Below, in pieces: positions 1 through 8,383 of a DNA stretch of 64,000 nt. Source of the DNA: Caulobacter sp. BK020 (GTDB lineage: Bacteria; Pseudomonadota; Alphaproteobacteria; Caulobacterales; Caulobacteraceae); the NCBI RefSeq assembly GCF_004342605.1, contig NZ_SLZL01000007.1:62001-126000 (forward strand), given 5' to 3'. Numbering within the stretch: the first letter of the stretch is position 1; each line of letters opens with the position of its first letter. Under the pieces are notes generated by a model. It was given only the letters and a program-made list of their open reading frames with translations. It was not told the origin of the DNA and searched no databases. Made by a program: the position numbers and the translations under genes.

Positions 1-434
1 GCGTGTTCGACCCGGGCATCAACGCCCTGTCGATCGCCACCGCCATCCTGCCGCGGCCGTTCTTCCTGACCGGCGCTGTGCTGCACGTGCCCGAGAACTG
101 CCAGTCGCCGATCCAGGCCGAGCTGGATTTCGTGGACGCCGCCGGCGCTCCGGTCCGGGCCGCGTTCGACTTCCTGCAGACGGGCCCGCAGAGCTGGGAC
201 ATCGCCGTCGAAACCGACGCCGGCGTGTTGAAGCTGTCGCATGGCGGCGCCAAGCTGTTCATCGACGGCGAACTGCTCCATGAGGGCCCGGACGCTGAAT
301 ATGCCGGCCTCTACGACGCCTTCGCGCGTCTGGTGGCCGGCGCCGCCAGCGACGTCGATGTCAGTCCGCTGCGTCACGTCGCCGACGCCTTCCTGCTGGG
401 CCGACGGGTCGTCGCTCCGGCGTTCATCGAGTAG
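1..434 (+). CDS. Sugar 1-dehydrogenase, Gfo/Idh/MocA family (C-terminal part; 5' end outside window)
   Basis: The visible 144 or so codons form the C-terminal domain of a Gfo/Idh/MocA oxidoreductase that resembles D-galactose / L-arabinose 1-dehydrogenases; FDPGINALSIAT and the tail HVADAFLLGRR are typical of that group. Such enzymes oxidise the sugar to its lactone with NAD(P)+ as the first step of oxidative pentose/galactose catabolism. The reading frame is open through base 1, so the Rossmann domain and true start lie upstream of the window. It ends 12 bases before a semialdehyde dehydrogenase that would act last in the same non-phosphorylating pathway, so they probably form one operon. 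Whether arabinose or galactose is the natural substrate cannot be told from this fragment. Confidence 0.75.
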   Translation, partial: VFDPGINALSIATAILPRPFFLTGAVLHVPENCQSPIQAELDFVDAAGAPVRAAFDFLQTGPQSWDIAVETDAGVLKLSHGGAKLFIDGELLHEGPDAEYAGLYDAFARLVAGAASDVDVSPLRHVADAFLLGRRVVAPAFIE

Positions 435-446
435 AGAAAGAACGAC

Positions 447-1985
447 ATGGCCGAAGCCGCTCCGAAAGCTGATCTGCGGGCCCTCAACCCCGCCACCAAC
501 GAACATTTCGGTCCCAGCTTCCCGGAGCCCAGCGCCGCCCAGATCGAGGCCGCCTGCGCCGCCGCTGCCGCCGCGTTCGACATTTATCGCGAGACGGATC
601 TTGAGACCCGCGCGGCTTTCCTTGAGGCGATCGCCACCGAGATCGAGGCGCTGGGCGACGAGCTGATCCAGACGGCCATGGCCGAGACCGGCCTGCCCCA
701 GGCCCGGATCACCGGCGAGCGCGGCCGCACCTGCGGCCAGTTGCGCCTGTTCGCCCAGGTCGTGCGGCGCGGCGACTGGATCGGCGCGCGAATCGACCCG
801 GCCATGCCCGAGCGCACGCCCCTGCCCCGCGCCGACCTGCGCCAACGCTTCATCCCGCTGGGCCCGGTCGTGGTGTTCGGGGCCAGCAACTTCCCCCTGG
901 CCTTCTCGACGGGCGGCGGCGACACCGCCTCGGCCCTGGCGGCCGGCTGCCCGGTCATCGTCAAGGGCCACTCGGCCCACCCCAACACCGGGGCGATGGT
1001 CGGCAGCGCGATCGACAAGGCGGTCAAGGCCGCCGGCCTGCCCGCCGGGGTGTTCTCCATCCTGATCGGCCAGCAGCGCACCCTGGGCGCCGGCCTGGTC
1101 GCCGATCCGCGCATCAAGGCCGTGGGCTTCACCGGCTCGCGGGCCGGCGGCGTGGCCTTCATGCGGATCGCGGCCGAGCGCCGCGAGCCGATCCCGGTCT
1201 TCGCCGAGATGAGCAGCATCAATCCGGTGGTGCTGATGCCCGCCGCCCTGGCCGCCCGGGCCGAGGCCCTGGGAACGGCGTTCATCGGCTCGCTGACCAT
1301 GGGCGCGGGCCAGTTCTGCACCAATCCCGGCCTGGTCTTCGCGCTGGACGGTCCCGACCTCGACCGCTTCGAGGCCGCCGCGACCGCCGCCCTGACCGCC
1401 GCCCCGCCGCAGGTCATGCTGACCCCGGGCATCTTCGGCGCCTATGAGCAGGGCGTGAACCAGCTGCTCGACCGCGACGGCGTCAAGCTGCTGACCCGCG
1501 GTTGCGTCGGCGACGGCGTCAACCAAGCCGTTGGCGCCCTGTTCAGCGTCGACGCCGAGACCTTCCAGCACGACGAGGTGCTGAGCCACGAGGTGTTCGG
1601 TTCGTCGTCGCTGATCGTTCGGGTCAAGGACGCCGCCCAGCTGGCGACGGTCCTGGAAAGCCTGGAGGGCCAGCTGACCGCCACCCTGCAGATGGACCCG
1701 GCTGACGTCGAGGCCGCCCGGCCGCTGCTGCCGATCCTGGAACGCAAGGCCGGCCGCGTCCTGGCCAACGGCTGGCCCACCGGCGTAGAGGTCTCGCACG
1801 CCATGGTCCACGGCGGCCCGTTCCCGGCCACCTCGGATCCGCGCAGCACCTCGGTCGGCACGCGCGCCATCGAGCGGTTCCTGCGTCCGGTCTGCTACCA
1901 GGACATCCCCGACACCCTGCTGCCGGCCGCGCTGAAGGCCGACAATCCGCTGGGCGTGCAGCGGGCCATCGACGGGGTGCTGTAG
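447..1985 (+). CDS. Alpha-ketoglutarate-semialdehyde dehydrogenase (2,5-dioxovalerate dehydrogenase), copy 1
   Basis: A 512-residue aldehyde dehydrogenase of the NADP+-type KGSADH subfamily. The catalytic glutamate is E254 in [10 protein letters not shown] and the nucleophilic cysteine is C291 in [10 protein letters not shown]; the [11 protein letters not shown] cofactor-binding stretch is near residue 145. The family oxidises alpha-ketoglutarate semialdehyde to 2-oxoglutarate, the last step of Weimberg-type arabinose/xylose breakdown. It follows the sugar 1-dehydrogenase by 12 bases and precedes an arabinose-type importer, which supports a role in L-arabinose use. A paralogue with the same motifs lies at 15644-17221. 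The subfamily call is firm; the exact substrate is inferred from context. Confidence 0.85.
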   Translation: MAEAAPKADLRALNPATNEHFGPSFPEPSAAQIEAACAAAAAAFDIYRETDLETRAAFLEAIATEIEALGDELIQTAMAETGLPQARITGERGRTCGQLRLFAQVVRRGDWIGARIDPAMPERTPLPRADLRQRFIPLGPVVVFGASNFPLAFSTGGGDTASALAAGCPVIVKGHSAHPNTGAMVGSAIDKAVKAAGLPAGVFSILIGQQRTLGAGLVADPRIKAVGFTGSRAGGVAFMRIAAERREPIPVFAEMSSINPVVLMPAALAARAEALGTAFIGSLTMGAGQFCTNPGLVFALDGPDLDRFEAAATAALTAAPPQVMLTPGIFGAYEQGVNQLLDRDGVKLLTRGCVGDGVNQAVGALFSVDAETFQHDEVLSHEVFGSSSLIVRVKDAAQLATVLESLEGQLTATLQMDPADVEAARPLLPILERKAGRVLANGWPTGVEVSHAMVHGGPFPATSDPRSTSVGTRAIERFLRPVCYQDIPDTLLPAALKADNPLGVQRAIDGVL

Positions 1986-2003
1986 GCTCCGTCTCCGCGG
2001 AAT

Positions 2004-2029
2004 GGGGACAGGCTTATGCGCCTGTCCCC
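2004..2029 (+). terminator. Terminator-like hairpin after copy-1 KGSADH
   Basis: Perfect 10-bp stem: GGGGACAGGC (2004-2013) pairs with GCCTGTCCCC (2020-2029) around a six-base loop, 18 bases after the stop codon. No T-run follows, so it may instead protect the 3' end or act with Rho. Confidence 0.55.
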
Positions 2030-2070
2030 GTCAGCTGCAAGCACGTTCGATCGCCCCTGTGCGAACGCTA

Positions 2071-2081
2071 TAGTCAGACAA
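2071..2081. promoter_or_regulatory. Candidate GntR/FadR-type operator upstream of ABC importer operon
   Basis: TAGTCAGACAA fits the FadR-subfamily pattern TNGTNNNACNA and shares the core GTC-N-GAC with three sites at 8066, 8310 and 12267. It is imperfectly palindromic about its central base. It lies in the AT-richer part of the gap before the importer operon, about 240 bases from the first start codon. Confidence 0.45.
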
Positions 2082-2324
2082 TTTTCAGTTTCACATTTTC
2101 CTCGCCAGAACCGGATCCTGGCTTTCAAAGCTCATCGACTTTTGAGCTTGCGCCCTCCCGAATTTAGCGCCATCCTCCTTTTGTCTGAGTTAATAACCTA
2201 GACCACCAGCCCTCCACCAAGGCGGGCGGAAACAAGGGCGCTCGGCGTCGCGCGAGGGGGAGGAAGACGACGGCTTGACGCCATCCTTCCGCCTTGCGCG
2301 CCGGGCTCTCCGGGGAGGGGATGC

Positions 2325-3427
<1,103 letters not shown>

Positions 3428-3431
<4 letters not shown>

Positions 3432-4309
3432 CCGCCGCCTCGCCCCGCAAGAGCCGCTGGACCAACGGCCTGTTCGTCGGGCCCTACCTGCTGGTCTATC
3501 TGGCCCTGCTGCTCTACCCGCTGCTGGCCGGCGTCTGGCTGAGCCTGCACAAGGCCGACCTGTTCGGCGGCGAGGCGTTCGTCGGGATCGAGAACTTCAG
3601 CCGGCTGCTGCGCGACACGGTGTTCCTGCAGGCGGTGCGCAACACCTTCCTTTTCGTGCTGCTGACCGTGCCGCCGCTGGCGGTGATCGCCCTGGGCCTG
3701 GCCATCGCCCTGAACCGCCCGACCCGCGCGGCGGCCGTCTTCCGGGGCGTGTTTTTCAGCTCGTCGGTGCTGTCGGTGACCATCGTCACCCTGATCTGGC
3801 GGTTGGTCCTGATCCCCGACGGCGGTCTGATCGCCAACCTGCTGCACGCGGTCGGCCAGCCGCCGCTTCCGCTGCTCAGCCACCCGAACCTGGTGCTGCC
3901 CGCCATCGCCCTGACCACCGTCTGGTGGTGCCTGGGCCTGCCGATGATGCTGTACCTGGCCGCCCTGCAGCAGGTGCCGGCCGAGCTCTACGAGGCCGCC
4001 GCCCTCGACCGCGCCGGCCCGTGGAAGACCCTGACCCGGATCACCCTGCCCTCGATCCGCCGGACCATCGTGCTGGTGGTCATCATCCAGTGCGTGCTGC
4101 AGTTCCAGCTGTTCGGCCAGGCCCAACTGCTGACCCAGGGCGGCCCCAACGGCGCCTCGCGGCCGATCGTGCTGTTCATCTACGAGGTCGGCTTCCGGCG
4201 CTGGGACATCGGTTACGCCGCCGCCGCCTCGGAAATCCTGTTCGGCCTGATCCTGGTCGCCACGATCCTCCAGTACGTCACCACACGCGACAAGGCGGCG
4301 AGCCGATGA
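3428..4309 (+). CDS. Sugar ABC transporter permease (MalF-like)
   Basis: 293-residue inner-membrane permease with about six hydrophobic segments; the first (GPYLLVYLALLLYPLLAGVW) begins near residue 17. The cytoplasmic EAA loop, which contacts the ATPase, is visible as YEAAALDRAGPWKTLTRITLP at about 185-205. The GTG start overlaps the upstream stop by four bases (GTGA), indicating translational coupling. It would form the transmembrane pore with the next gene product. CUT1-family membership is clear; the sugar is inferred from the neighbouring arabinofuranosidase and arabinanase. Confidence 0.9.
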
Positions 4310-5154
4310 GCGCCCTGGACCGCGCCGCCGGACGCAATCGCTGGATCGACCGCCTGGGCTGGGCCGCCCTGACCCTGGCGGCCGTGGTGATGGTCCTGCC
4401 GCTGCTCTGGACGGTGGGCCTGTCGCTGAAGGCCAACGGCGAGCTGCTGCGTGACACCGCCTCGGTGTTTCGCATGCCCTACACGCTGGAGAACTACGGC
4501 TCGATCCTGGCCCGTCCCGCGGTCTTCCGCTGGCTGGCCAACAGTCTGGTGGTCTCGCTGTGCACGACCGCCGGGGTCCTGGTGCTGTCGTCCCTGGCCG
4601 GCTACGGCTTCGCGCGGCTGGAATTCCCGGGCCGCAAGTGGCTGTTCGCCCTGGTGCTGTTCGGCCTGGCCGTGCCCGAGCAGTCGGTGATCATCACACG
4701 CCACCAACTGTTTTCCGCCCTGCACCTGCACAACACCTATCCTGGCCTGGTCCTGCCCGGCCTGGCCGCGCCGTTCGGCGTGTTCCTGATGACCCAGTAC
4801 TTCAAGGCCATCCCCGCCGAACTGGACGAGGCGGCGATGCTGGACGGCGCCAGCCGCCGGCAGGTGTTCTGGAAGGTTTTGCTGCCCCTGACCCTGCCGG
4901 CCCAGGCGACCCTGGGCATCTTCACCTTCCTGTCGTCGTGGAACGACTACTGGTGGCCTCTGATCTCGGCGACGCGCAGCGAGATGTTCACCCTGACCGT
5001 CGGTGTCGCCAGCTCGCAGATCAACTTCGCCCAGACCAGCGGCCTGGGCTTCCTGATGGCCCAGGCGGTGTTCGCCAGCGCGCCAATCCTAGTCGTCTAC
5101 GTGTTCTTCCAAAAGTACATCGTGCGGGCGGTGTCCGGGGCGGCGGTGCGATGA
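4306..5154 (+). CDS. Sugar ABC transporter permease (MalG-like)
   Basis: 282-residue partner permease. Starts at an ATG that overlaps the upstream stop (ATGA, 4306-4309). It has an N-terminal hydrophobic segment (LTLAAVVMVLPLLWTVGLSL), the MalG-type EAA loop DEAAMLDGASRRQVFWKVLL at about residue 180, and further membrane segments to the end, where the family's FFQKYIVRAVSGAAV tail is seen. Together with the MalF-like protein it makes the heterodimeric pore of a CUT1 importer. Longer upstream reading in the same frame overlaps the preceding permease gene and is not needed. Confidence 0.9.
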   Translation: MSALDRAAGRNRWIDRLGWAALTLAAVVMVLPLLWTVGLSLKANGELLRDTASVFRMPYTLENYGSILARPAVFRWLANSLVVSLCTTAGVLVLSSLAGYGFARLEFPGRKWLFALVLFGLAVPEQSVIITRHQLFSALHLHNTYPGLVLPGLAAPFGVFLMTQYFKAIPAELDEAAMLDGASRRQVFWKVLLPLTLPAQATLGIFTFLSSWNDYWWPLISATRSEMFTLTVGVASSQINFAQTSGLGFLMAQAVFASAPILVVYVFFQKYIVRAVSGAAVR

Positions 5155-6458
5155 GGCGTCTGCGCGCCGTGGCCCTGGCCGCCGTCGCCCTGGTCCTGGC
5201 CAGCTGCGCCAAACGCGACGACGTCACCCAGATCACCGTCCAGCGCATCTTCGGCGAATGCCGCTCGGCCGGAACCGGAGCGCGCAACCCCGACGGCGAA
5301 TGCGAGATCATCACCGGCCTGCTGGACCAGTTCCAGCGCGAGAACCCCGACATCCGGCTGAAGGTCAACATCGCCGCCTGGCCCGGCTACGACCAGCTGT
5401 CGGCCCAGTTCGCGGCCGGCGATCCGCCCGACCTGGTGACCATGCACATGTCGGCGATCTCGGACTACCAGTCGCGCGGCCTGATCGAGCCGATGGGGCC
5501 TGGACTGGAAAGCGTCGGCGTCGATCCCGCCGCCTTCACCCGCGCCGCCCGCGAAGGGGTGACCAAGAACGGCCAGGTCTGGGGCCTACCCTTCGACAAC
5601 TGGGCGCCGCTCTGGCACATCAACCTGAACCAGTTTCGTCAGGCGGGACTGGTCAAGAACGGCCAGCCGATCCTGCCGACCAGCGCCGACGACCTGCTGG
5701 CCCAGGCTCGCCAATTCAGGGCGGCCACCGGCAAGCCGTATCTGGTCCAGGCCATGGCCAACGAGACGGCCAGCTACACCCGCAACCTCTACACCTGGCT
5801 GATGACCCAGGACGCGGCGTTCTTCCCCGATCCCAAGCACATCAAGCTGACAACGCCCGAGGCGCATCGGATCGTGGCCCTGTTCAAGCAGATGTACGAC
5901 GAGAACCTGACGACCAAGGACCAGGATTATCCGGCCGCCACCAGCGGCTTCATGAACGGCGACGGCGGGGTCTATCTGGTCGGCACCTGGATGATCGGCA
6001 CGTTCGAGGCGGAGGCGCATACGCCGGGCCGGCCGCTGTCGGGCGGCTACGCCGTCGTTCCCTATCCGCGCCTGTTCGGGACCCGCGACGCCGCCTTCGT
6101 TGACGGCCACGCCTGGGTGGTCCCCAGCCGCGAGCGCACGCCGGCCCAGCGCGCCGCTGTCTACAGGCTGGTCAAATTCCTGGCCGACCACGACTACGAC
6201 TGGTCGCGCACCGGTCACCTGCCGGCCATGCAGGCGGTGATCGACAGCCCGCGCTTCAAGGCCTTGCCCCACCGCCAAGCCATCGCCCCGCTGGCGACCA
6301 TCGGCCAGACCCTGCCGCCGCAAGTGCAGCGCCAGTTCGCCATCCAGGACATCATCGGCGACGAGATGGCCAGCGCCATCACCGGCCGCAAGCCGATCGA
6401 CACCGCCCTCGCCGACGCCGAGCGACGCGTCAACGACCTGCTGTTCCACCTTCTGTAG
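5151..6458 (+). CDS. Extracellular sugar-binding lipoprotein of ABC transporter
   Basis: 435-residue solute-binding protein. The N-terminus is a lipoprotein signal with lipobox LASC and Cys19, so the mature protein should be tethered on the periplasmic side. The body resembles family-1 (MalE/UgpB-type) binding proteins: FAAGDPPDLVTMH near residue 90, a GLPFDNWAPLWHINL stretch and a GTWMIGTFE region typical of carbohydrate binders. It starts at ATG 5151, overlapping the MalG-like stop by four bases. It captures the sugar and delivers it to the permeases encoded just upstream. The ligand is probably an arabinose-containing oligosaccharide, from context only. Confidence 0.88.
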   Translation: MRRLRAVALAAVALVLASCAKRDDVTQITVQRIFGECRSAGTGARNPDGECEIITGLLDQFQRENPDIRLKVNIAAWPGYDQLSAQFAAGDPPDLVTMHMSAISDYQSRGLIEPMGPGLESVGVDPAAFTRAAREGVTKNGQVWGLPFDNWAPLWHINLNQFRQAGLVKNGQPILPTSADDLLAQARQFRAATGKPYLVQAMANETASYTRNLYTWLMTQDAAFFPDPKHIKLTTPEAHRIVALFKQMYDENLTTKDQDYPAATSGFMNGDGGVYLVGTWMIGTFEAEAHTPGRPLSGGYAVVPYPRLFGTRDAAFVDGHAWVVPSRERTPAQRAAVYRLVKFLADHDYDWSRTGHLPAMQAVIDSPRFKALPHRQAIAPLATIGQTLPPQVQRQFAIQDIIGDEMASAITGRKPIDTALADAERRVNDLLFHLL

Positions 6459-6473
6459 CCGGACGAGCCCGCC

Positions 6474-7985
6474 ATGCTGACCGCCAAGATCATCGCCGAC
6501 GCCGACTTCGTGGTGGCGCCGCTGGACCGCCGGATCTTCGGCACCTTCGTCGAGCACATGGGCCGCTGCGTCTATGGCGGCATCTACGAGCCCGGCCATC
6601 CCACAGCCACGCCGGAAGGCTTTCGCCAGGACGTGCTGGACCTGACCAGGGAGCTGGGCGTCACCCTGGTCCGCTATCCCGGCGGCAACTTCCTGTCGGG
6701 CTACAACTGGGAGGACGGCGTCGGGCCCAAGGAGGACCGCCCCGTCCGCCTGGACCTGGCCTGGCACTCGACCGAGACCAACCAGTTCGGGACCAACGAG
6801 TTCATCACCTGGTGCCGCAAGGCTGAGCTGGAGCCGATGTTCGCGGTCAACGTCGGCACGCGCGGCGCCGACGAGGCCCGCCACTTCCTGGAATACTGCA
6901 ATCATCCGGGCGGAACCTACTATTCCGACCTACGCCGGTCGCACGGCTACGAGCAGCCGCATGGGATCAAGTTCTGGTGCATCGGCAACGAGATGGACGG
7001 CCCCTGGCAGATCTGCGCCAAGACCTCGGCCGAGTACGGCCGCATCGCCCAGGAGACCGGCAAGGTGATGAAGTGGGTCGACCCCACCATCGAGCTGACC
7101 GCCTGCGGCTCGTCCCAGCGGGCCATGCCCACCTACGGCAAGTGGGAGTACGAGGTGCTGGACCAGTGCTTCGACCAGGTCGACTACATCTCGCTGCACC
7201 ACTATTGCCGCAATGATTCCGACGACATCCACGAGTTCCTGGCCACGATCGACGACCTGGACCACTTCATCCGAGAGGTCGCCTCTATCGCCGACGCCGT
7301 GGCGGCCAAGCGCCGCTCCAAGAAGCGCATCATGCTGTCGCTGGACGAATGGAACGTCTGGTACAAGGCCAGCGGCCCGGACGACCTGAAGAAGCCCGGC
7401 TGGCCGGAAGCCCCGCCGTTGATCGAGGAAGTCTACAATCACGAAGACGCCCTGGTGGTGGGCGGCTGCCTGATCGTGATGATGAACAACGCCGACCGGG
7501 TGAAGGCCGGGTGCCTGGCCCAGCTGGTCAATGTGATCGGCCCGATCATGACCGAGACCGGCGGCCCGGCCTGGCGCCAGACCATCTTCCATCCGTTCGC
7601 CGACTGCGCCCGCCACGGCCGGGGCGAGGTGCTGAGGCTGAAGGTCGAGACCGGCACGTTCCCGACCAAGGCTCACGGCGAGGTTCCCAACCTACTGGCC
7701 ACGATCGTCCGCGATCCGCAGAGCGGCGCGGCCACCCTGTTCGCCCTGAACCGCAACGTCACCGACGACATGGCGCTGTCGGTCGACCTGCGCGGCCTGG
7801 CCGACGACCTGGTGGTCGCCAGTTCGACTCAACTGCACGATCCAGACCTGAAGAAGACCAACACCAGGGCAGCGCCGGACGCCGTTTCTCCGGCCGCCAA
7901 CCCAACCGCCAGGCTGGAAGACGGCCGCTTGACCGTGACGCTGAGGTCTCAGTCCTGGAACGTCGTCAGCCTGGCGCGGGGATGA
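6474..7985 (+). CDS. abfA: Alpha-L-arabinofuranosidase, GH51 (intracellular)
   Basis: 503-residue glycoside hydrolase family 51 enzyme. The catalytic acid/base is E173 in CIGNEMDG and the nucleophile E292 in SLDEWNVWY; the N-terminal FGTFVEHMGRCVYGGIYEP is a family hallmark. There is no signal peptide, so it acts in the cytoplasm, releasing L-arabinose from imported oligosaccharides. It follows the binding-protein gene by 15 bases and is likely the last gene of the importer operon. The free arabinose would enter the oxidative pathway encoded at the window's left end. Family, catalytic residues and length all agree. Confidence 0.93.
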   Translation: MLTAKIIADADFVVAPLDRRIFGTFVEHMGRCVYGGIYEPGHPTATPEGFRQDVLDLTRELGVTLVRYPGGNFLSGYNWEDGVGPKEDRPVRLDLAWHSTETNQFGTNEFITWCRKAELEPMFAVNVGTRGADEARHFLEYCNHPGGTYYSDLRRSHGYEQPHGIKFWCIGNEMDGPWQICAKTSAEYGRIAQETGKVMKWVDPTIELTACGSSQRAMPTYGKWEYEVLDQCFDQVDYISLHHYCRNDSDDIHEFLATIDDLDHFIREVASIADAVAAKRRSKKRIMLSLDEWNVWYKASGPDDLKKPGWPEAPPLIEEVYNHEDALVVGGCLIVMMNNADRVKAGCLAQLVNVIGPIMTETGGPAWRQTIFHPFADCARHGRGEVLRLKVETGTFPTKAHGEVPNLLATIVRDPQSGAATLFALNRNVTDDMALSVDLRGLADDLVVASSTQLHDPDLKKTNTRAAPDAVSPAANPTARLEDGRLTVTLRSQSWNVVSLARG

Positions 7986-8065
7986 CTCCTCGCCACGGCG
8001 TCTGTCGCGGGCCAGCGCTGTCAGTTACGTGGCCCGGCCTGCCGGTCCTCGCGGTGTCAAGCCAT

Positions 8066-8076
8066 TTGTCGGACCA
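8066..8076. promoter_or_regulatory. Candidate GntR/FadR-type operator (distal) upstream of TonB receptor
   Basis: TTGTCGGACCA fits TNGTNNNACNA and differs at one base from the perfect site at 8310-8320. It lies 244 bases upstream of that site, so DNA looping between the two is possible. Confidence 0.5.
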
Positions 8077-8309
8077 AGATTTTCACTCACCGCACCCCAG
8101 GAGCTCGAACCACCGCAACGGCGCGCTCGGACCAATAAGCCGATATCAGCTTCGACCCGATTGCGATCAATAGGTTGATAAGTAACACATATTTTCATTT
8201 ATCATAACAATAGATCGTCGCCGGCTTAGCCACCTCCGCATCGAAAATATAAACGAACCTCGTTCTTTTGATTTCCGGCACCAGCGCAACACACTTGCGC
8301 GTTCGCTAT

Positions 8310-8320
8310 TTGTCGGACAA
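8310..8320. promoter_or_regulatory. Candidate GntR/FadR-type operator (proximal, perfect) upstream of TonB receptor
   Basis: TTGTCGGACAA is a perfect 5+1+5 palindrome (TTGTC-G-GACAA), 63 bases before the receptor start codon, a position suited to repression by a sugar-acid-responsive GntR protein. No such regulator gene is present in the window. Confidence 0.55.
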
Positions 8321-8383
8321 GATGAAGCTCATCGAGAAACGCCCCGCGCAGATGGGGAGACGATGACACATGGGAGGGAATTC

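Larger units (their letters stand above)
1986..2324. other. Intergenic region between dehydrogenase and ABC importer operons
   Basis: 339 bases with no convincing gene. It carries a terminator-like hairpin just after the upstream stop (2004-2029), a GntR-like operator candidate at 2071-2081, an AT-richer stretch around 2070-2200 suited to a promoter, and a purine-rich Shine-Dalgarno (2312-2320) directly before the GTG start of the ATPase gene. Confidence 0.6.
7986..8383. other. Promoter region of TonB receptor
   Basis: 398 bases without a gene. The part from about 8150 to 8280 is clearly AT-richer than its surroundings and is flanked by two copies of the 11-bp TNGTCNGACNA motif (8066-8076 and 8310-8320), the arrangement expected of a promoter with two operators. 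I see no strong terminator for the preceding operon. Confidence 0.55.

Noticed and set aside
2181..2191. Second operator-like TTGTCTGAGTT before the importer
   Set aside because: Only eight of eleven positions agree and the right half-site (GACAA) is lost.
7349..8173. Plus-strand frame overlapping the GH51 gene end
   Set aside because: Alternate frame of the arabinofuranosidase gene with shadow-like Arg/Gly/Pro composition and no family match.
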